A stretch of 49,792 bases of DNA from a bacterium (GCA_029945665.1 JAQSCZ010000015.1:1-49792), one strand, 5' to 3'; shown: positions 34,453 through 44,771, numbered from the stretch's first letter. Program-made: numbers and translations. The notes: generated by a model from the letters alone, not told the origin.

Positions 34453-35406
34453 CTAAAGCAGCTCTTTCACAATATCATCATTGCTCAACCCTTCGGCCTC
34501 AGCTTTGTAATTTTTTACCAAACGATGTCTCAATACATTGTATGCCATCGCTCGCACATCCTCAATATCTGGAGAAAGTTTGCCATTCATCAAGGCGTGG
34601 CATTTAGCTCCCAATACTAAAAACTGACCAGCACGTGGTCCTGCACCATAACTAATGTATTCATTTACCTTGGCTGTAGCCATAGCGGTTTGCGGTCTTG
34701 TTTTGCTAACCAATGTTACGGCATAGCTCAATACATTCTCGGCAATGGGCGCTTTTCTTACTAAATCTTGAAAGGCCAGTATCTCTTGAGAATTAATTAA
34801 TTTATTGGTTTGTACCTTTATATTCGAAGTCGTGTTTCTTACAATGTTTATTTCTTCTTCAAAACTCGGATAGGTTAGTGTAAGATTCAACATAAAACGG
34901 TCTAACTGTGCTTCTGGCAAAGGATAGGTTCCTTCTTGCTCAATAGGATTCTGAGTGGCTAAAACAAAAAATGGATGGTCAAGTTGATGGGACTTCCCGC
35001 CCACAGTAACACTTCGTTCTTGCATTGCTTCTAACAAGGCAGATTGGGTCTTAGGTGGTGTCCTGTTAATTTCATCTGCCAAAATAATATTCGCAAATAA
35101 GGGTCCACGTATAAATTTAAATTGACGGGTTTCGTCTAATATTTCATTACCAGTAATGTCACCTGGCATCAAATCGGGGGTGAATTGTATTCTATTAAAT
35201 TCTAAATCCAAGACATCAGAAATAGTTTTAATTAATAAAGTTTTTGCCAATCCAGGAACCCCAACTAACAAAGCGTGGCTATTGCAAAACAAGGTTGTTA
35301 ATACGCCATTTACGGCGTCATTCTGACCAACAATGACTTTGCCAATCTCATCCTGAATTTGTTTGTAGGAATGGGTAAATTTTTCTGCTGTTGCAATATC
35401 GCTCAT
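34453..35406 (-). CDS. MoxR-family AAA+ ATPase
   Basis: A 317-residue AAA+ ATPase. Walker A is GVPGLAKTLLIKT (about 49-61), Walker B ILADEINRTPPKTQSALLEA, and sensor 1 FFVLATQNPIEQEGTYPLPE. MoxR ATPases act as chaperones that mature or insert metal cofactors, often with VWA-domain partners; none is in the window. It is the last gene of a minus-strand unit with three periplasmic chaperones, 8 bases after the SurA-like gene. Confidence 0.93.
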   Translation of the reverse strand: MSDIATAEKFTHSYKQIQDEIGKVIVGQNDAVNGVLTTLFCNSHALLVGVPGLAKTLLIKTISDVLDLEFNRIQFTPDLMPGDITGNEILDETRQFKFIRGPLFANIILADEINRTPPKTQSALLEAMQERSVTVGGKSHQLDHPFFVLATQNPIEQEGTYPLPEAQLDRFMLNLTLTYPSFEEEINIVRNTTSNIKVQTNKLINSQEILAFQDLVRKAPIAENVLSYAVTLVSKTRPQTAMATAKVNEYISYGAGPRAGQFLVLGAKCHALMNGKLSPDIEDVRAMAYNVLRHRLVKNYKAEAEGLSNDDIVKELL

Positions 35407-35414
35407 AATAGTAA

Positions 35415-36803
35415 TTATCTTTTAACTGTTAACCATTCATCAATAAACCCACAATTAAGGTAATGCGAACTTATCGAAATATACATATCTTTTCTTTTTT
35501 TGACAGCCCAAGTATCTAACTCTGCCTTTTTCTTAGCTTCCAATGCCATGGCTTGTATTCTTTGCCAATCTTGTTCCAAGTTAGCAACATGCGGCTTAGT
35601 CTCCGATTTTAAAAATAATATTCTATAATATCTGGTGCCATCTGGCGCATATCCAAATATTGGTTCACTGTATTCTCCTGGTTTTAATATGCCAATTGCT
35701 GCCGACATTTCTTTATCTAAATAATCGTAAGGGATTTTCTGTGTACCTAAATTTGGATCTGTAAAAAAGCCACAATTAGCTTTGGTCTCATCATCCTGAC
35801 TGTAATCTTTAACTGCTTTGCAAAAAGAAATGGTGTCTCTGCGCAACCAACCAAGGATAGTATCCATTTTGTTTTTTACGATTTCTAAATCTGATTCTAC
35901 AATTAAAGGTGATATTAAAATATGGCGAACAATTAAACGCTCGCCTCGCTTGTCTATAATTTTTAAAATATGATAGCCGTACTTTGTTTCTATTATTTCT
36001 GAAATACTGTCTTTTTTTGTTTTGAAAGCAGCGCGTTCGAATTCGGGAACCATGTCATTCCTTCCAAACTCGGGCAACAAACCACCACTGCCTTTACTGC
36101 CTGGATCTTTTGTATATAAACTTGCTAGTTTAGAAAAACTTTCACCATTCATAATTCGCGTTCTTAATAATTCGATTTGTTCGTGTGCGATCTCTTTTGA
36201 CTCAGGACTAAAAACAGGTTTAATAGCAATTTGCGCTACCTCAACCTCTGCAGAAATAAATGGCAAACTATCTACAGGTATTTTTTTGTAGTAATCGCGT
36301 ACTTCTTTGGGTGTTATCTTTACATTGCTTTGGATTTTTAATTCCATTTTTTCAATCAACATTTGCGATTTTACCTTTGGTCGCATTTGCTGCTTGTATT
36401 CACCAATACTCATTCCTAAATAACGCTCTAAATTAGCCCTGCTATTCATTTGTCTTTCGAAAAAACGAAGGTTATTATCCATCTTATCTTCAACTTCTCC
36501 ATCATCAATGGGCAAACTATCGACACCTGCTTGGTGCACTAGCATTTTATCGGTTAATAAGCGTCTGAATATGGCGCAACGCAATTCGTCTGTTACAACT
36601 ATGTCAGGATCTATTTGAGAAATCAAAACGTCTAGTTCTGACCGCAATACTGGCGTATTCCCAACAACCGCAATCACTTCGTCTATTACCATTGGCTCTT
36701 TGGTTTGCCCACCTAGGTTACTAAGTGACGTTAACATGATGAATAGCAATGCGAAGTATTGAATGGTCGATCTCAAATGGTCTTTTAATTTTAAATTATA
36801 CAA
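35415..36803 (-). CDS. SurA-like periplasmic peptidyl-prolyl isomerase
   Basis: A 462-residue exported protein with signal segment YFALLFIMLTSLSNLGGQ. An N-terminal SurA-like chaperone domain (about 40-175, IDEVIAVVGNTPVLRSELDV) precedes two parvulin domains. The first, about 180-285, includes FSKLASLYTKDPGSKGSGG and IIETKYGYHILKIIDKR. The second, about 290-405, includes RHILISPLI, but its middle is altered. It helps fold outer-membrane proteins. It sits with two further members of the family, suggesting a joint outer-membrane or secretion-related folding set. Confidence 0.88.
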   Translation of the reverse strand: MYNLKLKDHLRSTIQYFALLFIMLTSLSNLGGQTKEPMVIDEVIAVVGNTPVLRSELDVLISQIDPDIVVTDELRCAIFRRLLTDKMLVHQAGVDSLPIDDGEVEDKMDNNLRFFERQMNSRANLERYLGMSIGEYKQQMRPKVKSQMLIEKMELKIQSNVKITPKEVRDYYKKIPVDSLPFISAEVEVAQIAIKPVFSPESKEIAHEQIELLRTRIMNGESFSKLASLYTKDPGSKGSGGLLPEFGRNDMVPEFERAAFKTKKDSISEIIETKYGYHILKIIDKRGERLIVRHILISPLIVESDLEIVKNKMDTILGWLRRDTISFCKAVKDYSQDDETKANCGFFTDPNLGTQKIPYDYLDKEMSAAIGILKPGEYSEPIFGYAPDGTRYYRILFLKSETKPHVANLEQDWQRIQAMALEAKKKAELDTWAVKKRKDMYISISSHYLNCGFIDEWLTVKR

Positions 36804-36814
36804 TGTTTTGTTCT

Positions 36815-37678
36815 TTAATATATTGGGTATAGTTTCACTTCTCCATCTTTCAACGCTTTTTCAACCAGTTTATTTTGAGTCTTTTTTAGAAATTCTAATT
36901 TGCGCTGGTATAGCAATATATCTTTTATTTTTTCGCGTTCAAATTCAATTGGTGATATGGTATTTTTTATTCTAAAGTCTATAATGTAAAGTAAATATAA
37001 GGTGCCATTTTCTTCTATGGTTATAAACTTATTGTTGCTCAGAAATCGCTGTTGATTATAATTTTCATTTAGAGGTATTTCTTTGATGATATCATCTAGA
37101 TATAGCCAATTGTCGTCAAGGTAAAAATTATCCGCTTGTTTTTCGGCAGTTAAGCGCAACAAAGAATCATTAAGGGTACTTCGAGTTTGCATTAGATTTT
37201 TAATCTTACTTAGGTCAGGACTGCTTTTATTGACTTTTACGTAGCGTATTTTAACAATGTTTTTTTTCAACTGAAAGTTAAACAGGTTGTTTTCATAAAA
37301 CGTTTCAATATCGCTTTCAGTTACTCCGGTGTCTAATTTTTCTTTAATCAGTTTTTGTTGGTATTCAAATATTAATAAAGATGCGCGATAATCGTCAATT
37401 AATTTTGATTTGTCTTTTTCGGCGCTTGTTAAACTTTTCTCGGAGGCTTGTAACATCAATTGTTTTTCTACCCATCGGTTGATGTATTGTTTTAATAAAC
37501 TGGCACTATCGCTTTCAGTTAATTTTTGAAAATAATCAATGGGAATGTCACTTTTCAATAAGGTTCTACCACCAGCTTCAGCTAAAATATCATCGTTTTT
37601 TGCCTGTACTTTAGGTTTGCAACTAACAAAGATAAAGAACAGGCAAATTGAAAAATATTTACTAAAGCGCAACAACAT
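36815..37678 (-). CDS. SurA-N-like periplasmic lipoprotein
   Basis: A 287-residue protein with a lipoprotein signal (ICLFFIFVSCKPK). It resembles the N-terminal SurA chaperone segment (ILAEAGGRTLLKSDIPIDYF), then long helices (VEKQLMLQASEKSLTSAEKD). No parvulin motif is seen, so it is probably a chaperone without isomerase activity. It overlaps the PpiC gene by one base (TAATG) and lies 11 bases before the SurA-like gene. Confidence 0.75.
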   Translation of the reverse strand: MLLRFSKYFSICLFFIFVSCKPKVQAKNDDILAEAGGRTLLKSDIPIDYFQKLTESDSASLLKQYINRWVEKQLMLQASEKSLTSAEKDKSKLIDDYRASLLIFEYQQKLIKEKLDTGVTESDIETFYENNLFNFQLKKNIVKIRYVKVNKSSPDLSKIKNLMQTRSTLNDSLLRLTAEKQADNFYLDDNWLYLDDIIKEIPLNENYNQQRFLSNNKFITIEENGTLYLLYIIDFRIKNTISPIEFEREKIKDILLYQRKLEFLKKTQNKLVEKALKDGEVKLYPIY

Positions 37679-39699
37679 TAACGGGTCATTCTATTTTTAA
37701 AGATGTTGTAGTTGGCTTGATCAACCGTAATAGGATACTTCACCATCAAAGTTTCTAACCAAGCTTTTTCAAGAAAGTTTTGATAATCACTTGTAATAGG
37801 ACCTCTAGCTTCGTTTAAAGATTTTTTACCAGATGGCAGGAATTGGTGAACTTGAATAACAACATAGCCTCCTGGTACTTTCATGTCTTCAAATATCAAA
37901 TATTTAGTATCTGTTTGTCCAGTTTCAAATAACATGTTAGCATAATTATTGTCGCCTTTTTCAAATTTACCCGCAATAGGGTTGGCAATATTTAATGGGT
38001 TTTTTCTATTGTATTTTCTAACAATTGAATCAACTGTTAAGTTAGCTTCTAAATCTTTTTTAACGCCATCTGCTACTTCCTTGGTAGCGCATCTGAAAAT
38101 AGTAGCATCGAATCTGTTTTGGAAAGTGTATTTGTTAGCATTCTGATTGTAAAAGTTTTTCAATCCGGTGGTGTCTTCTACGCTCTTGGTCCATACTTTT
38201 TTATCCGTTAAGGTAAATAATAAAATACCTTCTTTGTATTCTTTATAGAGTGCTGCAAACGTATCGTTTATATTTTCTAAGTCATTTTCGTAATAATCCA
38301 TAACCGATTGTATTTTAAAATCTTTGTAAGCATTGGCAATAACCGCAGAGAGATTATTTGATGCAGATGGTTTATCCATTTGTGCTAAATATTTTCCGAA
38401 GTCTTTTACTGTGAAAACTTTTTTCTTAGTCGTTAAAGTAAACAAGGGTTGTTTTGCCAATTTAGCAAATTGCTCTTTACTGATATGGTTGGCTTGGAAT
38501 TTATATAATCCATATAATAAAGAATCGTTAATTTCTGGTTGGTAAGCATTTAATGCTTTTGGATTTTCTTTAACTTTATAATATTTAAGCGCTCTGTTAT
38601 ATACAGCCAATGTGTTTCTGTATTGGCGACTGTCTCTGCTTATTTTAGTTAAAATATTGCCTCTCATGTCTTTCAATGAAGCCAATGGTTTTAATGATAT
38701 ACGTTGAATAATATGAAAGCCAGCAGGTGTTTGTATAGGCTGTGAATAAGCCCCATCGCGGGATAAACTAAAGGCAGTGGATTTGAATTGTTCTGGCAAA
38801 CGCATACTGGTCATTGAAAATGGAGGCAATTCGCCATTTTTAGTTGCCGAAGAAACATCTTCAGAATATTGTTGAACCAATAAGTCAAATTTTTCACCAG
38901 CAAGTAGTTTTTTATAAACCTCATCAATCTTTGCTTTTGCCTCTGCGACCTCATCAGCACCTGGATTAGGGTTTGTTTGAATCATGATGTGTTTAACAGT
39001 CATATCACCCATTGTTGGTCTTCTGTCTACCACCTTTAGGATATGGTAACCAAATGGTGTTCTGAATACATTAGAGACCTGGCCAACAGGTGTTGAATAG
39101 GCTTGGTTTTCGTATTCATATACCAATTGAAAAGCCGTTGCAAAACCCAAATCACCTCTGTTATCCTTCACAGATGGGTCTTCGCTAAATGTTTCGGCAG
39201 CATTTGCAAAATCTAATTTTCCGCTAACTATATCATTTCTCAATTCATTTAAACGGGCAAATGCCTTGAGGGTATCCGCAGGTGCGGCATCAGCAGTTAC
39301 TCTAATCAAAATATGACTGGTTCTAACTTCATAGCCATAGCGATCGTATGCTTCTTTTACAAGTTGCTCGTTCACCACTTTGTCTGTCAAATAAGGCTTG
39401 GCTATTTGCTTGCGATAGGTTGCCAATTCGCTTTTAAATCCTTCGGTCGTATCTATGCCTTGATCGAAAGCATCTTGAACTTTTAATTTAAATTTTTTGT
39501 AAAGTTCTAAATAATCATCGACATCTTTGGCCGTGTGCTTAGTGCCTGGTTTTTCATTTTTGGTAAAACCGTGTTCAAATTCTTTAAGGGTTACTTTTTT
39601 GGTGCCGTAGGTAAATAAAGTGCTGTCTTTCCCTTTTTTTTGTGCATTTGCGAAGTTGGCTATAAAAAGCGCCAATGTAATAATAACAAAACGTTTCAT
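37678..39699 (-). CDS. PpiC-type periplasmic peptidyl-prolyl isomerase, double domain
   Basis: A 673-residue exported protein with signal peptide MKRFVIITLALFIANFANA. Two parvulin domains follow. The first (about 120-230) starts VRTSHILIRVTADAAPAD, with DNRGDLGFATAF and PFGYHILKVVDRRP. The second (about 232-340) starts VKHIMIQTNPNP, with NGELPPFSM and PAGFHIIQRISLKP. The remaining 330 residues are helical and unassigned. It is probably a folding factor for outer-membrane or type IX exported proteins. It heads the four-gene unit that ends with the MoxR ATPase. Confidence 0.88.
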   Translation of the reverse strand: MKRFVIITLALFIANFANAQKKGKDSTLFTYGTKKVTLKEFEHGFTKNEKPGTKHTAKDVDDYLELYKKFKLKVQDAFDQGIDTTEGFKSELATYRKQIAKPYLTDKVVNEQLVKEAYDRYGYEVRTSHILIRVTADAAPADTLKAFARLNELRNDIVSGKLDFANAAETFSEDPSVKDNRGDLGFATAFQLVYEYENQAYSTPVGQVSNVFRTPFGYHILKVVDRRPTMGDMTVKHIMIQTNPNPGADEVAEAKAKIDEVYKKLLAGEKFDLLVQQYSEDVSSATKNGELPPFSMTSMRLPEQFKSTAFSLSRDGAYSQPIQTPAGFHIIQRISLKPLASLKDMRGNILTKISRDSRQYRNTLAVYNRALKYYKVKENPKALNAYQPEINDSLLYGLYKFQANHISKEQFAKLAKQPLFTLTTKKKVFTVKDFGKYLAQMDKPSASNNLSAVIANAYKDFKIQSVMDYYENDLENINDTFAALYKEYKEGILLFTLTDKKVWTKSVEDTTGLKNFYNQNANKYTFQNRFDATIFRCATKEVADGVKKDLEANLTVDSIVRKYNRKNPLNIANPIAGKFEKGDNNYANMLFETGQTDTKYLIFEDMKVPGGYVVIQVHQFLPSGKKSLNEARGPITSDYQNFLEKAWLETLMVKYPITVDQANYNIFKNRMTR

Positions 39700-39886
39700 T
39701 CAATAGGTTGATTTTAAAATAAGGATACAAAAATAAGGAATTTAGATTTTAAAAAATAGTAAATCGACAAGCCCATTCAAATTGTGGCTAAAGACCCGTA
39801 AACAGAGCGTTTCAGGCTATATTATAGTATTAATAGCAAGTCCAACTATTCGGTTTACTAAAATATGACTAAATTTTTACTGTGAA

Positions 39887-42361
39887 TTATTGTTTTATAA
39901 ATTTACTAAAAAACAAGTTTTCACCTTTTTGAATTTGAACCACGTATAGTCCCTGAGACAAGAATTCTGTAGGAATTGTAAGTAGCCCTGTTGCTTCACT
40001 TACATTTTGCTGATACACGCATTGACCTTGCAAATTATATATTTTGACTTTGTCATTCGTTTTCAAAGCTAACTTTATATTTAATAAGTCGTTAACTGGA
40101 TTTGGATAGATATCAAAGGATTGATTTGTAAGTATTGAATTTAGGCCTGTATTCAGAACCGTGCAATATGCTGTATTGGTTTTTCCAACATACTGATTGT
40201 CGAAGAAAACAGCCGCTGTATTCTTAACAATATAACCATTGTTTAATGGTTTCATTACAATTTTGAATCCAATATAAGATCCACTATTCGGGTTTTCGAA
40301 ATCCATTAAAGGATTAGCCGCTAAATTGATATTTGGAAAGTGCCAAATAATAATGCCCCGATTAGAATTGTTAGGGTCTGTCGCCAATTCAGTATAATAA
40401 GATTTGTTGCTACCTGTTTCTTCAATATATGACATGTCTAGATTTAGGTCTAAAGTGTCAGTTATTATTGAATTATAGACCATGCTTGATGAATAATTGT
40501 TGAAACTGATGTTATAACGTATGTCACGGTTACTCATTGTAAGGTAACTCACAGAGTCGCCGGGATTTGGTGAAGGATATATATCTTTTCTGAAGGGTGA
40601 ATTCTTATTGTCGATATACTGTTGTATTGAATCGTTATCGTCGGCAGGATAATCGTTGATCGCAGCAGCAATAGTTGCGGAAGCGCTGGCTTGAAGAGGC
40701 GCATTGTCTATAAAAACTGTGTCATAAGGCACTCCAGAATAAAAATAAGTGCGTCTTTCGCCAGGTTTTAAATTGGCATAATTCCAAACAACCTTTGATG
40801 CTGTTGTACTTTGATCTTGACTTGGCTCATAAAATGAAGAAGCTAATAAGGGGTTCTTTTTCAAATTTATTTGACCAGAAACGATATTGGATCCTACATT
40901 TTCACAAGTAATAAAATATTCAGTGCGTTTGTTTTTAATCACCTGAGTACCTTTTGGCGCTGAAATAATCACACGCACATCATTGATATTTGTTTTTCTT
41001 GTAATTGGAAATGATACGCTGTCTAAATAATTTTTAGTGTAATTCTTGAAAACAGTATCAAAAGCACAATTACTCGGTTTGAAATTTCGGGGTAACTTAA
41101 TATTAAAAGATATTTTAAAATTTAATGGTATAAAGAGAAACTCTGCCATGCCAGCTTCATTGGTTATCGCATAACGATTCAGTGGAGTGCTTAATTTTAT
41201 AAACTGCCTTGGTAAAATACGCTCATTTTTATCTTGAATACAATTGTTGTTTGAATCTAAATAAACCTTAACAGTTGTTAAAACAGAGTTTTTATAAAAT
41301 CTTACGACATGGGTGTTTTTATTCCAAATACTCAATGGTTTTTGTGCCGATCCAATTGCAATTAAAGAACCTCTGCCGGCTTCAATTGATTTAGCACCAG
41401 GATAGTTGTTGCTAAAATCTTCCCAAAGGCCACTTGTGGTATTATAAGCCAATGTAGTGCGTGGCACCTTGCTTCCCTTCAAATACCCAATTCCGTTAAT
41501 CCATAAATCGTTTTCAAAAGTTTCAATTTTATTTAACCGCACAATCGAATCAAAATTTGATTTTAAGTCTATGAAATTATTTTCAATTCTGTAAATTTTG
41601 CGTTCTTTTCCAAGTAAGCCGGAGCCAAATATAGTCGCACCTTTAATTGCCAAATTGTCGATAATAACGGGAGTATTTACAAAAGTATCATAGTCTTCAC
41701 TCAAGTGGTGAACAAAAAGTGAATTAGATTTTTTGCCCTTTATACTTGTAAAAGTGCCTGATAATGCAAGCAAGGTGTCAGTAACTGCTAAATCTATAAT
41801 CGGTCCATTGGGCATGCAATCTTTGCAGCTAAATACTGGTGAAAAATCTATCCCATTATAGGCAACTAGATAAGGAACAGAATCTTTACTGGCCGTTACA
41901 GAATTAAAATTGCCGCCAATAATAAGTTTTTTGTTAAATGTAACTAATGAAAGAACCGTTGGTGTGGTTTGATTATTGCGCCTAAATTTTGAAATAGCGC
42001 CCCAGTTTGTTCCATTAAATCGAATGACAGAGGAATATAGCCCATTGTCGAATGTGAAGTTTCCCCCAACATAAATCTGATTCGCATACAGCTTGATTGT
42101 TATTATCTCCGCAGTTTTATTTAAAATCAGAACAGGTAATGTACTCCAGTTTCTGCCATCATATTTAGAGACTATCCAATAGGATTTAGATGTATCCTCC
42201 GTATATTTACCGATAGTAAAAATTAGAGAATTATCAATTGTAAATGCCACTGGTGTTACCGGTATAGAATACTCACCCTCTGGAAACCAAACCTGTGCTT
42301 TTGCATTAGTTGCAAAAAATTGTAAAATAAATACAATTAAAAAGGGTGTAATTTTCTTCAT
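39887..42361 (-). CDS. type IX secreted protein with beta-propeller and repeat-domain body
   Basis: The chosen ATG at 42361 (MKKITPFLIVFILQFFATNA) gives a proper signal peptide and about 824 residues. The longer reading from 42535 overlaps the upstream gene. The first half shows repeated strands of the type found in Bacteroidota surface proteins (NQIYVGGNFTFDNGLYSSVI, KKLIIGGNFNSVTASKDSVP). The second half has DUF11/CARDB-like strands (DVRVIISAPKGTQVIKNKRT). The end (FDIYPNPVNDLLNIKL to GLYVVQIQKGENLF) is a type A type IX sorting domain. It lies 7 bases after the anti-sigma/barrel gene and may be controlled with it. Confidence 0.75.
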   Translation of the reverse strand: MKKITPFLIVFILQFFATNAKAQVWFPEGEYSIPVTPVAFTIDNSLIFTIGKYTEDTSKSYWIVSKYDGRNWSTLPVLILNKTAEIITIKLYANQIYVGGNFTFDNGLYSSVIRFNGTNWGAISKFRRNNQTTPTVLSLVTFNKKLIIGGNFNSVTASKDSVPYLVAYNGIDFSPVFSCKDCMPNGPIIDLAVTDTLLALSGTFTSIKGKKSNSLFVHHLSEDYDTFVNTPVIIDNLAIKGATIFGSGLLGKERKIYRIENNFIDLKSNFDSIVRLNKIETFENDLWINGIGYLKGSKVPRTTLAYNTTSGLWEDFSNNYPGAKSIEAGRGSLIAIGSAQKPLSIWNKNTHVVRFYKNSVLTTVKVYLDSNNNCIQDKNERILPRQFIKLSTPLNRYAITNEAGMAEFLFIPLNFKISFNIKLPRNFKPSNCAFDTVFKNYTKNYLDSVSFPITRKTNINDVRVIISAPKGTQVIKNKRTEYFITCENVGSNIVSGQINLKKNPLLASSFYEPSQDQSTTASKVVWNYANLKPGERRTYFYSGVPYDTVFIDNAPLQASASATIAAAINDYPADDNDSIQQYIDNKNSPFRKDIYPSPNPGDSVSYLTMSNRDIRYNISFNNYSSSMVYNSIITDTLDLNLDMSYIEETGSNKSYYTELATDPNNSNRGIIIWHFPNINLAANPLMDFENPNSGSYIGFKIVMKPLNNGYIVKNTAAVFFDNQYVGKTNTAYCTVLNTGLNSILTNQSFDIYPNPVNDLLNIKLALKTNDKVKIYNLQGQCVYQQNVSEATGLLTIPTEFLSQGLYVVQIQKGENLFFSKFIKQ

Positions 42362-42368
42362 CTTGAAA

Positions 42369-44222
42369 TTAGTGTAACAAATATAATAATTTAATTGAGA
42401 GACCATAACCATATAAATACTCTTTAGCATTGAACTTACTGCTATTATTGCTGTAGGCGTATTGTTTGGCAGAGAAATCGGTGTCGTAACGGTTCGTAAC
42501 ACTATAGCACCCATAAATATTTGTTTGTAGCACAATGTTGGAATTCAATTTTCGCTGCAACCCTATGTTCATTGAAGGACTAAAAGCAAACTTTTGCTCT
42601 GCATTTTTAAGATAACTGTAATGGTACAATTGGTTATTCGCAGGATTTAACATCCTTGTGCCACTTGCTTTTACATTAATTCCTAAAATTCCACTTATGC
42701 CTGTTATTAACTGGGTTTTTGTATTCAGATACCAGAAATAATTATAGTTAAACGGGATGTTTATTTTTTTAATCGTTAACTGTTGACTGCCACTAATTGT
42801 AGTATCTCGTTTATCTCCAATTGGGAATTTGCCAATTAGCACTGTGCGGCCAGGATTCCAAACTTCCAAAGAATCCTGTATTTGAAGCACATAACTATAA
42901 TTCGAAGAAAAACGCTGTTCAGTGTATTGAAACCCGCTTTGAAACTGACTATGTCCTTTTTGCATACCTGCTACAAAGCCAATTGCCATTTGTATACTAG
43001 GTTTGTCTGCATTGTTTCTAATATTATTATAGCTAGAGGGATTGGTGCTACTCAAGTGTCTAGAGGTATAAACAAAATCGGTACCAATACCTGCAAAATA
43101 ATTCAATGGTAATTTAAAAGGAGGTTTTTTGATTTTGGTTTGGTCTTCTTTCTTTTTAGAAGAATCTGTCGGTACAACATCAGCCACAGAGCCACCAGTT
43201 CCTTTGTTAACCTCTGCATCCTCAACGGGCTTTTCAGAAACTGTATGTATTTCAGTTTCAGTTTGCTGAGTTTTATTTTGGATTAGACTTGGCGCTATTT
43301 CTTTTGCAATTAAAGGAATAATAGTAGAAGGTGTGGCAACTTTAGCAACTTTATTATATACATTAATGCTAGCTGGTTCAGTTACATCTGGTAAAGTTTC
43401 TTCTTTTAATAAAGGGTTTACTAGCGTACTTTTATTTGAAGTTAGTTTGTCCAATTTTGTTACTTCATTTTGTTCCGCCTGTACACGCTTAGAACTTAAT
43501 ATTGTTTTATTTTCTCTTGCAGAGATCTTGTTTACTTTACCGTAGGTTTTTGTAATTGGCTCAGAAGTTTTTGTAATTGGCTCAGAAGGTGTAATTTCTT
43601 TTTTCAGAGGTGTAATCCTTTTTGGTTCAATTTCCTTGGTCATTGGTATATTGAAAGCGCCTTTGCTATATACATTGTCTAATATAGAAATAGAAGATGA
43701 AGTTTTATTGATGGGTGCAAAATAATGAACGGCTACTCCTATGAGCGCGCCTATTACAACTATATTAAGCCAATACCACCATACTAATTTTTTCTTTTTG
43801 CCGTTTTCTAATTTATCCTTTGTGGCTTGCCAGTCAGAATCAGTAACAGCTATTTCAAAATCTTTAAAAGCATCTTTAGCATATTCAGTAGGTAATAAAA
43901 CAACAGTTCTATTCGTTTCTTTTTCTAATCTTGCCGCTATGCCTTTCCAATCTAAATTGGTAACGGGTATTTCAATTTCTTTTAAATGAGTTTCAAGCGT
44001 ATTTTGATTGCCCATGGCTTGAACTATTGCCAACTTGGCTTTAATCATTTGCCAATCAGCATCGTTTACTGGTATTTCGAAATTTTCAAAAGCATTCGAT
44101 GATGTAGTGTTCTCCCCAACATCTTTCTTAATCGTGTCGAAATTATTTGAGGATACAGGTATCTCCAAGTTTTCTAAGCCCTTAGCAAATAATTGATCAA
44201 TATGTATGCTCGTTTTCGACAA
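42369..44222 (-). CDS. anti-sigma factor with four N-terminal motif copies, fused to barrel
   Basis: A 617-residue protein. Before the membrane helix (about 147-169, VWWYWLNIVVIGALIGVAVH) lie four copies of a short motif, FEIPVxxxDWxxIKxKL. They are LEIPVSSNNFDTIKKD (19-34), FEIPVNDADWQMIKAKL (48-64), IEIPVTNLDWKGIAARL (83-99) and FEIAVTDSDWQATKDKL (122-138). The other anti-sigma protein in this window has a single related motif (PPDKRLWENISARL). A long charged linker with a duplicated SEPITKT follows, then a C-terminal barrel-like part (about 370-617). It begins 6 bases after the sigma gene and probably holds that sigma. Confidence 0.78.
   Translation of the reverse strand: MSKTSIHIDQLFAKGLENLEIPVSSNNFDTIKKDVGENTTSSNAFENFEIPVNDADWQMIKAKLAIVQAMGNQNTLETHLKEIEIPVTNLDWKGIAARLEKETNRTVVLLPTEYAKDAFKDFEIAVTDSDWQATKDKLENGKKKKLVWWYWLNIVVIGALIGVAVHYFAPINKTSSSISILDNVYSKGAFNIPMTKEIEPKRITPLKKEITPSEPITKTSEPITKTYGKVNKISARENKTILSSKRVQAEQNEVTKLDKLTSNKSTLVNPLLKEETLPDVTEPASINVYNKVAKVATPSTIIPLIAKEIAPSLIQNKTQQTETEIHTVSEKPVEDAEVNKGTGGSVADVVPTDSSKKKEDQTKIKKPPFKLPLNYFAGIGTDFVYTSRHLSSTNPSSYNNIRNNADKPSIQMAIGFVAGMQKGHSQFQSGFQYTEQRFSSNYSYVLQIQDSLEVWNPGRTVLIGKFPIGDKRDTTISGSQQLTIKKINIPFNYNYFWYLNTKTQLITGISGILGINVKASGTRMLNPANNQLYHYSYLKNAEQKFAFSPSMNIGLQRKLNSNIVLQTNIYGCYSVTNRYDTDFSAKQYAYSNNSSKFNAKEYLYGYGLSIKLLYLLH
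43546..43587. repeat. exact 21-bp tandem duplication in anti-sigma linker
   Basis: Two identical 21-base units (43546-43566 and 43567-43587) encode SEPITKT twice. The duplication is in frame and likely recent. Confidence 0.85.
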
Positions 44223-44228
44223 TTTATT

Positions 44229-44771
44229 TTAGCCTATTGTTTGTTCCAATTTTATAATTTCCGTCTTTAAATACGTGCGCGCCCTATTCAACTGCGATTT
44301 GCTGGTGCCTTCGCTAATCCCTAATATTATGCCAATTTCTTTATGGCCCAAGCCATCAATAGCATACATATTAAAGACCATTTTGTAACCTGCAGGCATT
44401 TTGTCTATCAATGCCAATAGTTGGTCTTGACTTAATTGCGGAGCCTCTACATATTCTTCTTCGCCACCATCATTAAAATAATAATCGTCACTTACAAATT
44501 GTACTTTGTTTAATTTTTTGACGCTATCTATGGCAGTATTCATCATAATTCTCGTAATCCAAGTATTAAAACTACTTCTCCCTTCATACTTATGTAAATT
44601 GGTGAAAATTTTCACGAATCCATCCTGCATAGCATCCTTGGCATCATCTAAAGAAACTAGATAACGTCTGCAAATTCCAAGCATTTTCGGACCAAAGAGT
44701 TTAAATAATTTCTCTTGCGCCCAGCTCTCATTTGCCTTACATGCCAATATTAATTCATCAATATCGCTCAA
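44229..44771 (-). CDS. ECF-type RNA polymerase sigma factor, TTG start
   Basis: A 180-residue sigma-70 family protein. Region 2 has GPKMLGICRRYLVSLDDAKD and AMQDGFVKIFTNLHKY, and region 4 has GLGHKEIGIILGISEGTSKS. The start is TTG at 44771 (SDIDELILAC follows): an in-frame TAA lies two codons upstream and the next ATG would cut region 2, so no ATG start is possible. It is a paralogue of the sigma at 2324-2884, with the same anti-sigma/barrel partner design downstream. Confidence 0.88.
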   Translation of the reverse strand: MSDIDELILACKANESWAQEKLFKLFGPKMLGICRRYLVSLDDAKDAMQDGFVKIFTNLHKYEGRSSFNTWITRIMMNTAIDSVKKLNKVQFVSDDYYFNDGGEEEYVEAPQLSQDQLLALIDKMPAGYKMVFNMYAIDGLGHKEIGIILGISEGTSKSQLNRARTYLKTEIIKLEQTIG

